Shown here piece by piece: positions 18,359 to 28,238 of a stretch of 64,000 bases of DNA (positions are counted from its first letter, which is position 1; each line of letters opens with the position of its first letter). The notes below the pieces were generated by a model. The model was not told where the DNA came from and did no database searches. It saw only the letters and a list, made by a program, of their open reading frames with translations. Location of the stretch: positions 62,001 through 126,000 of the forward strand of contig NZ_JAKLLN010000011.1 of NCBI RefSeq assembly GCF_023150065.1. The letters are read 5' to 3'. Origin of the DNA: Zoogloea sp. (lineage in GTDB: Bacteria; Pseudomonadota; Gammaproteobacteria; Burkholderiales; Rhodocyclaceae). The position numbers and the translations under genes are program-made.

Positions 18359-18976
18359 ATGGCCCAGAACCCTTCCGCCACCTGCAACACCCTCCCGTGC
18401 CAGCCCTCGCGTCGCCAGCTCCTGCTGGCCACCGCCGGCGCGGGCGGGGTGGCCGCCATCGCCACCGCCATCCCCTTCGTCTCCAGCCTCACCCCCTCCG
18501 AGCGGGCGCTGGCGGCCGGCGCCCCGGTGGAGGTGGACATCGACAAGCTCAAACCCGGCGAGATGATGGTGGTGGAATGGCGCGGCAAGCCCGTGTGGAT
18601 CCTCCACCGCAGCCCCGAGATGCTGGCCAGCCTGGCAAAGCTTGACCCTCAGCCCGCCGACCCGGGCTCCGAAGTCCTCAGCCAGCAACCCGAATACGCC
18701 CACAACCCCCACCGCTCGCTGAAGCCCGAATACCTGGTGGCAGTGGGCATCTGCACCCACCTGGGCTGCTCGCCCTCCAGCGCCTTCACCCCCGGCAACC
18801 CGGCCCTGGGCGCCGACTGGCCCGGCGGCTTCCTGTGCCCCTGCCACGGCTCCACCTTCGATCTGGCCGGCCGCGTCTTCAAGAACAAGCCGGCTCCCAC
18901 CAACCTGGAAGTGCCGCCCCACCAATACCTCTCCGACAGCCGCCTGCGCATCGGTGACGACGGCAGCCCCGCCTGA
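18359..18976 (+). CDS. Orphan Rieske iron-sulfur protein (PetA-like)
   Basis: 205-residue Rieske protein of the bc1 complex type. It has an N-terminal twin-arginine signal-anchor (SRRQLLLATAGAGG, about residues 17-45). The 2Fe-2S ligands are in CTHLGC (about residue 132) and CPCHGS (about 160), followed by a PAPTNLEVPPH segment. No cytochrome b or c1 gene is near, and it sits downstream of cydX with its own sigma-54-type promoter. It may replace the housekeeping Rieske subunit under certain conditions, or serve another quinol route. GGAG lies ahead of the chosen ATG. Confidence 0.88.
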   Translation: MAQNPSATCNTLPCQPSRRQLLLATAGAGGVAAIATAIPFVSSLTPSERALAAGAPVEVDIDKLKPGEMMVVEWRGKPVWILHRSPEMLASLAKLDPQPADPGSEVLSQQPEYAHNPHRSLKPEYLVAVGICTHLGCSPSSAFTPGNPALGADWPGGFLCPCHGSTFDLAGRVFKNKPAPTNLEVPPHQYLSDSRLRIGDDGSPA

Positions 18977-18988
18977 AGCCACAGCATC

Positions 18989-19300
18989 ATGGATCTCTCC
19001 TCCCGTCATTCCCCCCAGAGGCACCCCGACCCCGGCTATCGCCACCTGTCGCTCCTCACCGGCGTCGTGGTGGCCCTGCTGCTGACCTTCTTCCCCGACG
19101 TGGCCCGAACCACCCGGGGCGCCGCCGACCCCATCGCCGCCACCCTGCTGCTGTGGGCCATGACTGCCGGCTTCGTGGCCGGTGGCGTGCTCCCCCTGCC
19201 CCTGCCGGTGCGCCTGCGCCCCCTGGCCTGCCGCATCCTGTCGAGCAGCACCTGCCTGGGCAGCCTGGTGCTGGCCGTGGTGCAGGTCGCCACCCACTGA
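18989..19300 (+). CDS. YbgE-like cyd-operon membrane protein
   Basis: 103-residue protein with three hydrophobic stretches (about residues 21-37, 46-65 and 82-100). The LLLWAMTAGFVAGGVLP segment resembles the LLMWAVCAG segment of YbgE, a small protein usually encoded in cyd operons. It starts 12 bp after the Rieske stop and belongs to that transcript. The resemblance is by eye, so another small membrane protein is possible. Confidence 0.55.
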   Translation: MDLSSRHSPQRHPDPGYRHLSLLTGVVVALLLTFFPDVARTTRGAADPIAATLLLWAMTAGFVAGGVLPLPLPVRLRPLACRILSSSTCLGSLVLAVVQVATH

Positions 19301-19309
19301 GCCCGGGCC

Positions 19310-19948
19310 ATGTACTTCCGCCAGTTTCTCGACCCGGACAGCGGCATCCTCAGCTACCTCGTCGCCGACGAGGCCAGCCGCCAGGCCTTCATCATCGACC
19401 CCGGCCCCGACACCTGCCAGTCGGTGGTGCTGCGCGCCCTGCTGGACGAACGCCGGCTGCAGCTCACGGCCATCCTGCTCACCCACATCCACGGCGACAG
19501 CGCCGACATGCTGGGCTGCCTCTACCCCGGCGTCCCCCTGCATGCCGGCGCCGCCAGCCACGGGCGCTACCCCTGGGCCGCCCTCCAGGACGAAGACCGC
19601 ATCCCCTTTGCCGGCAGCACCCTCCGCGTCATCGCCACGCCGGGCCACACCCCCTGCAGCATGAGCTACCTGTGGCAGGACCGCCTCTTCTGCGGCCACG
19701 CCCTGCTGCCCGGCACCTGCAGCCGCGCCGAAGACGGTGACTGCGACCCCGGCACCCTCTTCGACTCGGTGATCCGCCGCCTCTTCCTGCTCCCCGACGA
19801 AACCCTGGTCTTCCCCGGCCAGGACGCCGGTGGCCGCAGCGTCTCCACCATCGGCGAAGAACGCCGCCACAACCCTGCCTTCCTCGCCCGCTCACGGGAT
19901 GTGTTCGTGACGGCGTTCCGCCCCTACCCCCAATACCCCTCCCCCTGA
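19310..19948 (+). CDS. ETHE1-like metallo-beta-lactamase-fold hydrolase with altered ligands
   Basis: 212-residue protein laid out like persulfide dioxygenase ETHE1. The LLTHIHGDSADMLG motif keeps His59, His61 and Asp63 but has Ser64 where the family has His. His113 (TPGHTPCS) is kept. The residue equivalent to the iron-ligand Asp is His130 (FCGHALL), and the late PAHD histidine is Gln171 (FPGQD). The C-terminal STIGEERRHNP matches ETHE1. It follows the Rieske and YbgE-like genes with a 9-bp gap, linking it to the bd oxidase regulon. Activity could be persulfide oxidation, an altered hydrolase, or lost. It overlaps the convergent LysR gene by 25 bp. Confidence 0.8.
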   Translation: MYFRQFLDPDSGILSYLVADEASRQAFIIDPGPDTCQSVVLRALLDERRLQLTAILLTHIHGDSADMLGCLYPGVPLHAGAASHGRYPWAALQDEDRIPFAGSTLRVIATPGHTPCSMSYLWQDRLFCGHALLPGTCSRAEDGDCDPGTLFDSVIRRLFLLPDETLVFPGQDAGGRSVSTIGEERRHNPAFLARSRDVFVTAFRPYPQYPSP

Positions 19949-20826
19949 TAAATCCCCCTCAAATAGTCCATGAAGTGCCGCACCTTGGCCGGCAGGTAGC
20001 GTTGTTGGGGGTACACCGCCTGGATGTCGTAGGCACTCAGCGCGAAGTCGTCCAGCACGGTCACCAGCTCGCCGCGTTTGAGTTCGCCTTCAATCTCCCA
20101 GGTGGAGCGCCAGCCGATGCCGAGGCCTTGTTTGACCCAGTCGTAGAGCAGTTCGCCGTCGTTGCAGTCCAGGTTGCCGCTGACGCGCAGGGCGACGGGC
20201 TTGCCGTCCTTGCGGAAGGACCAGCCGCGCTGCTGGCCGCCTTGCAGGTTGAAGGCCAGGCAGTTGTGATCGGCCAGGTCTTCCAGGCTGCGGGGGGTGC
20301 CGTGGCGGGCGAAATAGGCGGGGGTGCCGCAGACCACGCGGCGGTTGGGGTAGAGGCGCACGGCCACGTAGTTGGGGTCGGTGACTTCGCCGATGCGGAT
20401 GCCCATGTCGTAGCCTTCGCGCACCAGGTCCACGACGCTGTCGGTGAGGTTGAAGGACAGCTTGATGTCCGGGTGCAGGGCCCGGAAGCCGGGGCCGTGG
20501 GGGGCCACGTGGCGGCGGCCGAAGGCGGCGGGGGCGGACACCACCAGGTGCCCGCGCACGGTGTGGCGGCCGGCGCTGATGCTGGCGTCCACCTCGTCAA
20601 AGTCGCGTAGCAGCTGGCGGGCCTGCTCCAGGTACTGCTCGCCCAGGTCGGTAAGGTGCAGGCCGCGGGTGGAGCGGTGCATCAGGCGTACGCCGAGGCG
20701 CGCCTCCAGGGCATCGAGGCGGCGCCCCATGACCACCGGGGTGACCTGTTCCACCAGGGCGGCGGCGGCGAAGCTGCCCTTTTCGGCCACCAGGACGAAG
20801 CTGCGCAGTTCGGTGTAGCGGTCCAT
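19924..20826 (-). CDS. LysR-family transcriptional regulator
   Basis: 300-residue LysR protein. The N-terminal helix-turn-helix covers about residues 1-60 (YTELRSFVLVAEKGSFAAAA, then MGRRLDALEARLGVRLMHRSTRG). A substrate-binding domain of the CrgA/DsdC-like type follows, with LVREGYDMGIRIG. It is the last gene at the 3' end of the purine island, 35 bp downstream of pyk on the same strand, so it may be transcribed with it. Its ligand is unknown; glycerate or glyoxylate-derived acids are guesses. Confidence 0.9.
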   Translation of the reverse strand: MDRYTELRSFVLVAEKGSFAAAALVEQVTPVVMGRRLDALEARLGVRLMHRSTRGLHLTDLGEQYLEQARQLLRDFDEVDASISAGRHTVRGHLVVSAPAAFGRRHVAPHGPGFRALHPDIKLSFNLTDSVVDLVREGYDMGIRIGEVTDPNYVAVRLYPNRRVVCGTPAYFARHGTPRSLEDLADHNCLAFNLQGGQQRGWSFRKDGKPVALRVSGNLDCNDGELLYDWVKQGLGIGWRSTWEIEGELKRGELVTVLDDFALSAYDIQAVYPQQRYLPAKVRHFMDYLRGIYQGEGYWG

Positions 20827-20861
20827 GGCGGTCTCCGGATGGGACGTTGATGGGGCGTGCC

Positions 20862-22286
20862 TTATTCGGCAGGCACTTTGGCCACGTGCAGCAGGTTGGT
20901 GCTGCCCTGCTGGCCGAAGGGCAGGCCGGCGATGACGACTACGGTGTCGCCGGGGCGGGCCACGCCGGCCTGGCGGGCGGCGGTGGTGGCGTGGGTGATC
21001 ATCTCGCCCACGTCATGGACTTCGTCAAAGGGCACCGGCACCACGCCCCAGGCCAGGGCCAGGCGGCGGGCGGTGGTCTGGCGCGGGGTGAGGGCCAGGA
21101 TGGGGGCCGGCGGGCGCTCGCGGCTGGCGCGCAGGGCGCTGAAGCCGGAGCTGGTGAAGGCCACGGTGGCTGCGGGTTGCAGCAGTTCGGCCACGCGGCG
21201 CAGGGCGCAGCAGATGGCGTCGGGGGTGTTGGCCTCGGCCGGGGTGTGGCTGGCTTCCAGTTCGGCGCGCCAGGCGGGGTCGCGCTCCACCTCGCCGATG
21301 ATGCGGTCCATGATGCTCACCGCCTCCAGCGGGTACTGGCCGGAGGCGGACTCGGCGGACAGCATCACCGCGTCGGCGCCTTCATACACCGCGGTGGCCA
21401 CGTCGGAGGCTTCGGCCCGGGTGGGCACGGGGGCGGTGATCATGGATTCGAGCATCTGGGTGGCCACCACCACCGGGCGGCCGGCCCTGCGGGCGGCGCG
21501 CACGATGCGCCGCTGCAGCACCGGCACCTGCTGGGGCGGCAGCTCGACGCCCAGGTCGCCGCGGGCCACCATCACCCCGTCGGCCAGGGCCACGATGGCG
21601 TCCAGGTGCTCGATGGCGGCGGGCTTCTCGAGCTTGGCCATGATCCAGGCCTGATCACCGATCAGCTCGCGGGCCTCGCGAATATCCTCGGGGCGTTGCA
21701 CGAAGGACAGGGCCACCCAGTCCACCCCCAGCTCCAGACCAAAGGCCAGGTCGGCCCGATCCTTGGCGGTGAGGGGGGAGATGGGCAGCACCACGCCGGG
21801 GACATTGACGCCCTTGCGGTCCGACAGGGGGCCGCCCACCAGCACGGTGGTGTCGGCAAAGTCGGCGCCGAAGCGCTCGACCCGCAGGCGCAGCTTGCCG
21901 TCGTCGAGCAGCAGCTCGGTGCCGGCTTCCAGCGCGGCGAAGATCTCCGGGTGGGGCAGGCTGGCGCGGGTAGCGTCGCCCTCGGCGCTGCCCAGATCGA
22001 GGCGGAAGGCCTGCCCGGCGGTGAGCGTCACCTTGCCGCCGGCCATGCGGCCGACCCGCAGCTTGGGGCCCTGCAGGTCCATCAGCACGCCGATGGGGCG
22101 GCCCAGCTCGGCCTCCACCTGGCGGATCTGGCGGTAGCGCTCGGCGTGATCGGCGTGGGCGCCGTGGCTGAAGTTGAGGCGGAACACGTCGGCACCGGCC
22201 TGGGCCAGCTCGCGGATGCGTTCGAGGGTGGCGCTGGCCGGCCCGAGGGTGGCCAGGATGCGGGAGCGGCGGCTGCGGTGCATCAT
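20862..22286 (-). CDS. pyk: Pyruvate kinase
   Basis: 474-residue pyruvate kinase, converting phosphoenolpyruvate and ADP to pyruvate and ATP. Landmarks are RILATLGPAS at the start, the LNFSHGAHADH motif, MDLQGPKLRVG, the catalytic segment IMAKLEKPAA with its Lys, and MVARGDLGVELPP, where the Mg2+/substrate residues lie. The C-terminal domain (VAFTSSGFSALRASRERP) is the allosteric one. It overlaps the upstream HbpS-like gene by 4 bp. Together with glycerate 2-kinase it returns glyoxylate carbon to pyruvate, so this may be the specialised copy of the enzyme. Confidence 0.95.
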   Translation of the reverse strand: MMHRSRRSRILATLGPASATLERIRELAQAGADVFRLNFSHGAHADHAERYRQIRQVEAELGRPIGVLMDLQGPKLRVGRMAGGKVTLTAGQAFRLDLGSAEGDATRASLPHPEIFAALEAGTELLLDDGKLRLRVERFGADFADTTVLVGGPLSDRKGVNVPGVVLPISPLTAKDRADLAFGLELGVDWVALSFVQRPEDIREARELIGDQAWIMAKLEKPAAIEHLDAIVALADGVMVARGDLGVELPPQQVPVLQRRIVRAARRAGRPVVVATQMLESMITAPVPTRAEASDVATAVYEGADAVMLSAESASGQYPLEAVSIMDRIIGEVERDPAWRAELEASHTPAEANTPDAICCALRRVAELLQPAATVAFTSSGFSALRASRERPPAPILALTPRQTTARRLALAWGVVPVPFDEVHDVGEMITHATTAARQAGVARPGDTVVVIAGLPFGQQGSTNLLHVAKVPAE

Positions 22287-22705
22287 GCCACCTGCCTTTC
22301 CATGCCACGCACCAGGGCGGCCACGCCGGCCCGGGCCACCTGGGCGTCCTCACCGGCCTTGACGCCGGAGACCCCCACCGCACCGATCACCCGCCCGTCG
22401 ATGAGGATGGGCTCGCCCCCTTCAAGGGGCACCACCGGCATGGCCAGGGCGGCGATGCGGCCGTTGTTGACCATGTCCTCGAAGGCCTTGCTGGGCTTGC
22501 CGGAGAGCACGCAGGTGCGGGCCTTCTCGGGGGCCACGGCGGCGCTCATCAGGGGGGCGTCGTCCATGCGCTGCAGCCACAGGGGGTGGCCGCCGGCATC
22601 GCACACGGCAATGCTCACCGCCCAGCCGCAGGCCCGGGCCTCGGACTCGGCCGCCGCGGCGATGTGTTTGACGTCGTCCAGGGTCAGGGCCTGGGTGGGT
22701 TTCAT
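22283..22705 (-). CDS. GlcG/HbpS-family protein
   Basis: 140-residue protein of the HbpS/GlcG family (a small alpha-beta fold). Family features are the SIAVCDAGGHPLWLQRMDDAP segment and the C-terminal GAVGVSGVKAGEDAQVARAG. GlcG-like proteins often sit in glycolate or glyoxylate operons without a known enzymatic role; some bind haem or cobalamin. Here it is between glycerate 2-kinase and pyruvate kinase, with an ATGA overlap to the latter. Confidence 0.85.
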   Translation of the reverse strand: MKPTQALTLDDVKHIAAAAESEARACGWAVSIAVCDAGGHPLWLQRMDDAPLMSAAVAPEKARTCVLSGKPSKAFEDMVNNGRIAALAMPVVPLEGGEPILIDGRVIGAVGVSGVKAGEDAQVARAGVAALVRGMERQVA

Positions 22706-22740
22706 GGCTGTCTCCTTTTTATATGTACGTGTGGGGTATG

Positions 22741-24006
22741 TCAGCGGATCAGAATGGCGCGGAAATCGTTCACATTGGTCAGGGTCGGCCCGGTCACCAG
22801 GCTGTCGCCCAGGGCCTCGAAGAAGCCGTGGCCATCGTTGTTGTCCAGGCTGTCGCGGGGGCGGATGCCCCGGGCCCAGGCGCGGGACAGGGTGTCGGGG
22901 GTGGCCAGGGCGCCGGCGATCTCCTCCAGGCCGTCCACCCCGTCGGTGTCACCGGCCACGGCGTGGATGCCGGCAGCGCCGTCGAGGGCCACGGCCAGGG
23001 CCAGCAGGAACTCCACGTTGCGCCCGCCACGGCCGTTGCCGCGCACGGTCACGGTGGTCTCGCCGCCGGACAGCAGCACGCAGGGCGCCGCCACCGGCTG
23101 GCCGTGGCGCTTGACCTGCAGGGCGATGGCGGCCATCACCTTGCCCACGTCGCGGGCCTCGCCTTCGATGCTGTCGCCCAGCAGCACGGGGGTGACGCCC
23201 GCCGCCCGGGCCACCTCGGCGGCGGCCTCCAGGGCCATCTGCGGGGTGGCGATCAGGTGGGTCTCGACCCCGGCCAGGCGCGGGTCGCCCGGCTTCACCG
23301 TCTCGCCCCGGCCGCTTTCCAGCAGGGCCCGGGCGCCGGCCGGCAGGTCGATGGCGTAGCGGCGCACGATGGCCAGGGCGTCGGCGCAGGTGGTGGGGTC
23401 GGCCACGGTGGGGCCGGAGGCGATGTCCATGGGGTTGTCGCCGGGCACGTCGGAGATCAGCAGGTTGAGCACCCGGGCCGGGTGGCAGGCCGCCGCCAGG
23501 CGCCCGCCCTTGATGGCGGAGAGGTGGCGGCGCACGCAGTTCATCTCCGCGATGGTGGCGCCGGATTTGAGCAGGGCCCGGTTGATGGCCTGCTTGTCCT
23601 CCAGGCTCACGCCCTCGCCGGGCAGGGGCAGCAGGGCCGAGCCGCCGCCGGAGATCAGGCAGATCACCAGATCGTCGGGGCCGAGGCCCTGCGCCAGGGC
23701 CAGCATGCGCCCGGCGGCTTCGCGGCCGGCGGCGTCGGGCACCGGGTGGGCGGCCTCGACGATCTCGATACGCTCACAGGGCACGGCGTAGCCGTAGCGG
23801 GTGACGACCAGGCCCGACAGCTCACCCGGCCAGTGCTGCTCCAGCACCCGGGCCATGGCCGCCGAGGCCTTGCCGGCGCCGATGACCAGGGTGCGCCCCT
23901 TGGGCGGCGCCGGCAGGAAGCGGGGGATGCAGTGCTCGGGCTGGGCGGCGTTCACCGCCGCGGCAAAGAGGGCCTGGAGCAGATCGCGGGGGTTGGCTTG
24001 GGTCAT
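22741..24006 (-). CDS. ttuD: Glycerate 2-kinase (TtuD/MOFRL family)
   Basis: 421-residue protein of the MOFRL glycerate kinase family, once named hydroxypyruvate reductase. It phosphorylates D-glycerate to 2-phosphoglycerate. Signatures are the N-terminal LVIGAGKASAAMA, the LISGGGSALLPLP nucleotide/phosphate loop, LISDVPGDNPMDIASGPTVADPTT, and the C-terminal MOFRL domain with LLSGGETTVTVRGNGRGGRNVEF. It consumes the product of GlxR from the genes upstream. Its gap to the DUF3830 gene is 63 bp. Confidence 0.92.
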   Translation of the reverse strand: MTQANPRDLLQALFAAAVNAAQPEHCIPRFLPAPPKGRTLVIGAGKASAAMARVLEQHWPGELSGLVVTRYGYAVPCERIEIVEAAHPVPDAAGREAAGRMLALAQGLGPDDLVICLISGGGSALLPLPGEGVSLEDKQAINRALLKSGATIAEMNCVRRHLSAIKGGRLAAACHPARVLNLLISDVPGDNPMDIASGPTVADPTTCADALAIVRRYAIDLPAGARALLESGRGETVKPGDPRLAGVETHLIATPQMALEAAAEVARAAGVTPVLLGDSIEGEARDVGKVMAAIALQVKRHGQPVAAPCVLLSGGETTVTVRGNGRGGRNVEFLLALAVALDGAAGIHAVAGDTDGVDGLEEIAGALATPDTLSRAWARGIRPRDSLDNNDGHGFFEALGDSLVTGPTLTNVNDFRAILIR

Positions 24007-24069
24007 GGTCGGTCCTGGTGTTGGAGTGGGGGGGGGCCGGATGAATCCGACCCCACGGGTGCGGCGCCT

Positions 24070-24492
24070 TCAGCGCTTGCCCAGATCGGTGAAGCGCACC
24101 CACTGGGCGCCCTTCCACAGCACTTCGCGGCCCATGTCCATGAGCTGCTCGGTGCCTTCTACCACGGTCAGGAAGTGATTGCCCGCCAGTTGCCCCATCT
24201 TGCTGGCAAAGCGGCTGCTGCCGTAGGCAAACAGGATCTCCGTTTCCGAAAAGCCCCCCGGGTAGAGCAGCACGTCGCCCCGGGAGGGGTGGCTGGTGTG
24301 GTTCTCGAAATCCAGGCCGGTGTCGAAGTCGGCCAGGGGCACCCACACCGCCTCGCCGCTCCAGCGGGAATGGATGACCTGGTTCGAGAAGGGCAGCATC
24401 TTGAGGAAGGCGGCGCAGGTGCGCGGCGCGGCCTCCTCTTCCAGGCGGGCGACGAAACGCCGGGAGCCCACTTCGATAGCGAGATGGCGCAT
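24070..24492 (-). CDS. DUF3830-family protein
   Basis: 140-residue protein with the DUF3830 pattern. It probably has a cyclophilin-like beta-barrel: IEVGSRRFVARLEEEAAPRTCAAFLKMLPF resembles that fold's start, followed by WSGEAVWVPL and a PSRGDVLLYPGG segment. Family members have no proven role but often lie with amidohydrolase or glyoxylate genes. Here it sits between glxR and glycerate 2-kinase in the same transcript, 11 bp after glxR. Confidence 0.78.
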   Translation of the reverse strand: MRHLAIEVGSRRFVARLEEEAAPRTCAAFLKMLPFSNQVIHSRWSGEAVWVPLADFDTGLDFENHTSHPSRGDVLLYPGGFSETEILFAYGSSRFASKMGQLAGNHFLTVVEGTEQLMDMGREVLWKGAQWVRFTDLGKR

Positions 24493-24503
24493 GGCGGTGT
24501 CCC

Positions 24504-25397
24504 TCAGGCGGCCTGCTGGCCGATCTCGAAGTTGGCCATGATTTCCAGGGCACGCACCAGGGCCGAGTGATCCCAGCCGGCGCCGCCATGGGCCGCGCAG
24601 GCATTGAACAGCTCCTGGGCGGTGGCGGTGTTGGGCAGGGGCACGCCCAGCTGGCGGCCGGTGGTGAGGGCCAGGTTGAGGTCCTTCTGGTGCAGCTCGA
24701 TGCGGAAGCCCGGGTTGAAAGTACGCTTGACCATGCGCTCGCCGTGCACCTCAAGGATGCGCGAGTTGGCAAAGCCGCCCATCAGGGCCTCGCGCACCCG
24801 GGCCGGGTTGGCACCGGCCTTGGCGGCCAGCAGCAAGGCCTCGCCCACGGCCTCGATGGTCAGGGCGACGATGATCTGGTTGGCCACCTTGGTGATCTGG
24901 CCGTCGCCGTTGCCGCCCACCAGGGTGATGTTCTTGCCCATCTTCTCGAACAGGGGCTTCACCTTGTCGAAAGCGGCGTCGCTGCCCCCCACCATGATGG
25001 TCAGGCTGGCGGCCCTGGCGCCCACCTCGCCACCGGACACGGGGGCGTCCAGGTAGTCGCAGCCCAGGGCGTTGATGCGGCGGGCGAAGTCCTTGGTGGC
25101 CACGGGGGAGATGGAGCTCATGTCCACCACGATCTTGCCCGGGGTCAGGCCAGCGGCGACGCCTTCGGGGTTGAACAGGGCGTCCTCCACGTGGGGGGTG
25201 TCGGGCACCATGGTGATGATGATGTCGGCCTGGCGGGCCACGTCGGCGCCGCTGCTGCAGGGGCGGGCGCCGGCTTCGATCAGTGCGGCCGGGGTGGCGC
25301 CGTGGGTGAAGGTATGAACCGTATGGCCGGCGGCGATGAGGTGGCCGGCCATGGGGGCGCCCATGATGCCGAGGCCGATGAATCCGATGTGTGCCAT
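24504..25397 (-). CDS. glxR: Tartronate semialdehyde reductase (2-hydroxy-3-oxopropionate reductase)
   Basis: 297-residue 3-hydroxyacid dehydrogenase-family enzyme that reduces tartronate semialdehyde to D-glycerate with NAD(P)H. The Rossmann motif is GFIGLGIMGAPMA at the N-terminus. The substrate motif DAPVSGGEVGA is near residue 118, and the catalytic Lys is in GQITKVANQ near residue 171. AGGAGA precedes the ATG. It follows hyi by 52 bp and precedes the DUF3830 gene. Confidence 0.94.
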   Translation of the reverse strand: MAHIGFIGLGIMGAPMAGHLIAAGHTVHTFTHGATPAALIEAGARPCSSGADVARQADIIITMVPDTPHVEDALFNPEGVAAGLTPGKIVVDMSSISPVATKDFARRINALGCDYLDAPVSGGEVGARAASLTIMVGGSDAAFDKVKPLFEKMGKNITLVGGNGDGQITKVANQIIVALTIEAVGEALLLAAKAGANPARVREALMGGFANSRILEVHGERMVKRTFNPGFRIELHQKDLNLALTTGRQLGVPLPNTATAQELFNACAAHGGAGWDHSALVRALEIMANFEIGQQAA

Positions 25398-25449
25398 GGT
25401 GGTGTCTCCTGTCTTGTCGTTATGGGTGGCGTTGGGGTGGGGGTGGGCG

Positions 25450-26223
25450 TCAGAAGGCGTCGAGCCAGCCCAGGCCTTCGGCGGTGGTGGTGGCGGGCTT
25501 GTATTCGCAGCCGACCCAGCCGCTGTAGCCCAGGCCGTCGATGTGGCGCAGCAGCCAGGGGTAGTTGATCTCGCCGCTGCCGGGCTCGTGGCGGCCCGGG
25601 TTGTCGGCCAGCTGGATGTGGGCGATGCGCGGCAGGTACTTGGCCACGGTGGCGGCCAGCTCGCCCTCCATGCGCTGGGCGTGGTAGAGGTCGTACTGGA
25701 TGAAGAGGTTGTCGGAACCCACCTCGTCCAGGATGTCCGCCGCCTGGGCGGTGCGGCTGAGGTAGAAGCCCGGGATGTCGAAGGTGTTGATGGGCTCGAT
25801 GAGCAGGCGGATGCCCGCCTCCCGGAGCTGGCCGGCGGCAAAGCGCAGGTTGCCCACCAGGGTGTGGCGCAGCAGCTCGGGGGTCACGCCCGTCGGGGCG
25901 ATGCCGGCCAGGCAGTTGATGCGGGTGCAGCCCAGGGTGGTGGCGTAGTCGATGGCCCGCCCCACCCCGTCGCGAAACTCGGCCACCCGATCGGGGTGGC
26001 AGGCGATGCCGCGCTCGCCGGCCTCCCAGTTGCCGGCGGGCAGGTTGTGCAGCACCTGGACGAGGCGGTGGCGCTCAAGCTGTTCGGCCAGCTCGTCCTT
26101 GTTGAAGGCGTAGGGGAAGAGGTATTCCACCCCCTGAAAGCCGGCCCGGGCCGCGGCACCGAAACGCTCCAGGAAGGGCTGCTCGGTGAACAGCATGGAC
26201 AGGTTGGCAGCAAATCTCGGCAT
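25450..26223 (-). CDS. hyi: Hydroxypyruvate isomerase
   Basis: 257-residue TIM-barrel isomerase that interconverts hydroxypyruvate and tartronate semialdehyde. The N-terminus MPRFAANLSMLFTE, the GVEYLFPY segment and the metal-binding IEPINTFDIPGFYL, with further acids in QYDLYHAQ and CEYKP, are typical of Hyi. The ATG at 26223 was chosen for its match to the family start. A REP-like palindrome lies in the 50-bp gap between gcl and this gene. Confidence 0.93.
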   Translation of the reverse strand: MPRFAANLSMLFTEQPFLERFGAAARAGFQGVEYLFPYAFNKDELAEQLERHRLVQVLHNLPAGNWEAGERGIACHPDRVAEFRDGVGRAIDYATTLGCTRINCLAGIAPTGVTPELLRHTLVGNLRFAAGQLREAGIRLLIEPINTFDIPGFYLSRTAQAADILDEVGSDNLFIQYDLYHAQRMEGELAATVAKYLPRIAHIQLADNPGRHEPGSGEINYPWLLRHIDGLGYSGWVGCEYKPATTTAEGLGWLDAF

Positions 26224-26238
26224 GGTCTGTGTACTCCA

Positions 26239-26261
26239 TGTAGGGGCGGCTTCAGCCGCCC
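26239..26261. repeat. REP-like palindrome, single copy
   Basis: TGTAGGGGCGGCTTCAGCCGCCC, a GGGCGGC/GCCGCCC hairpin with a short loop. It is the same element as at 28193 and 28239. It lies between the gcl stop and the hyi start, where it could slow exonuclease decay or transcription. Confidence 0.75.
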
Positions 26262-26273
26262 GGGGCAAATCGT

Positions 26274-28049
<1,776 letters not shown>

Positions 28050-28192
28050 CTTGTTCTCCTTTGGGGTCTGTCCGTTTGGGTTGATGGAGACAGCTTAGGG
28101 ATTCGGCACGGCGCTTTGAATTGCCGGCGGAGTCGGTTCTTTCGGTACTTCTGGTATTGAGTGGGTGCCGTTCTTTGGGGCGGCAGAGCCCC

Positions 28193-28215
28193 TGTAGGGG
28201 CGGCTGAAGCCGCCC
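28193..28215 (+). repeat. REP-like palindrome, left member of an inverted pair
   Basis: TGTAGGGGCGG at the left edge followed by CTGAAGCCGCCC: a hairpin-forming copy facing the element at 28239-28261. The two together have the head-to-head form of a REPIN. It sits upstream of gcl. Confidence 0.75.
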
Positions 28216-28238
28216 GCAAGGGGTTGATCGAAGTCCGA

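Noticed and set aside
28050-28190. Sigma-54 promoter before gcl
   Set aside because: The GG and GC of the best candidate are 11 rather than 12 bases apart, so the phase is wrong.
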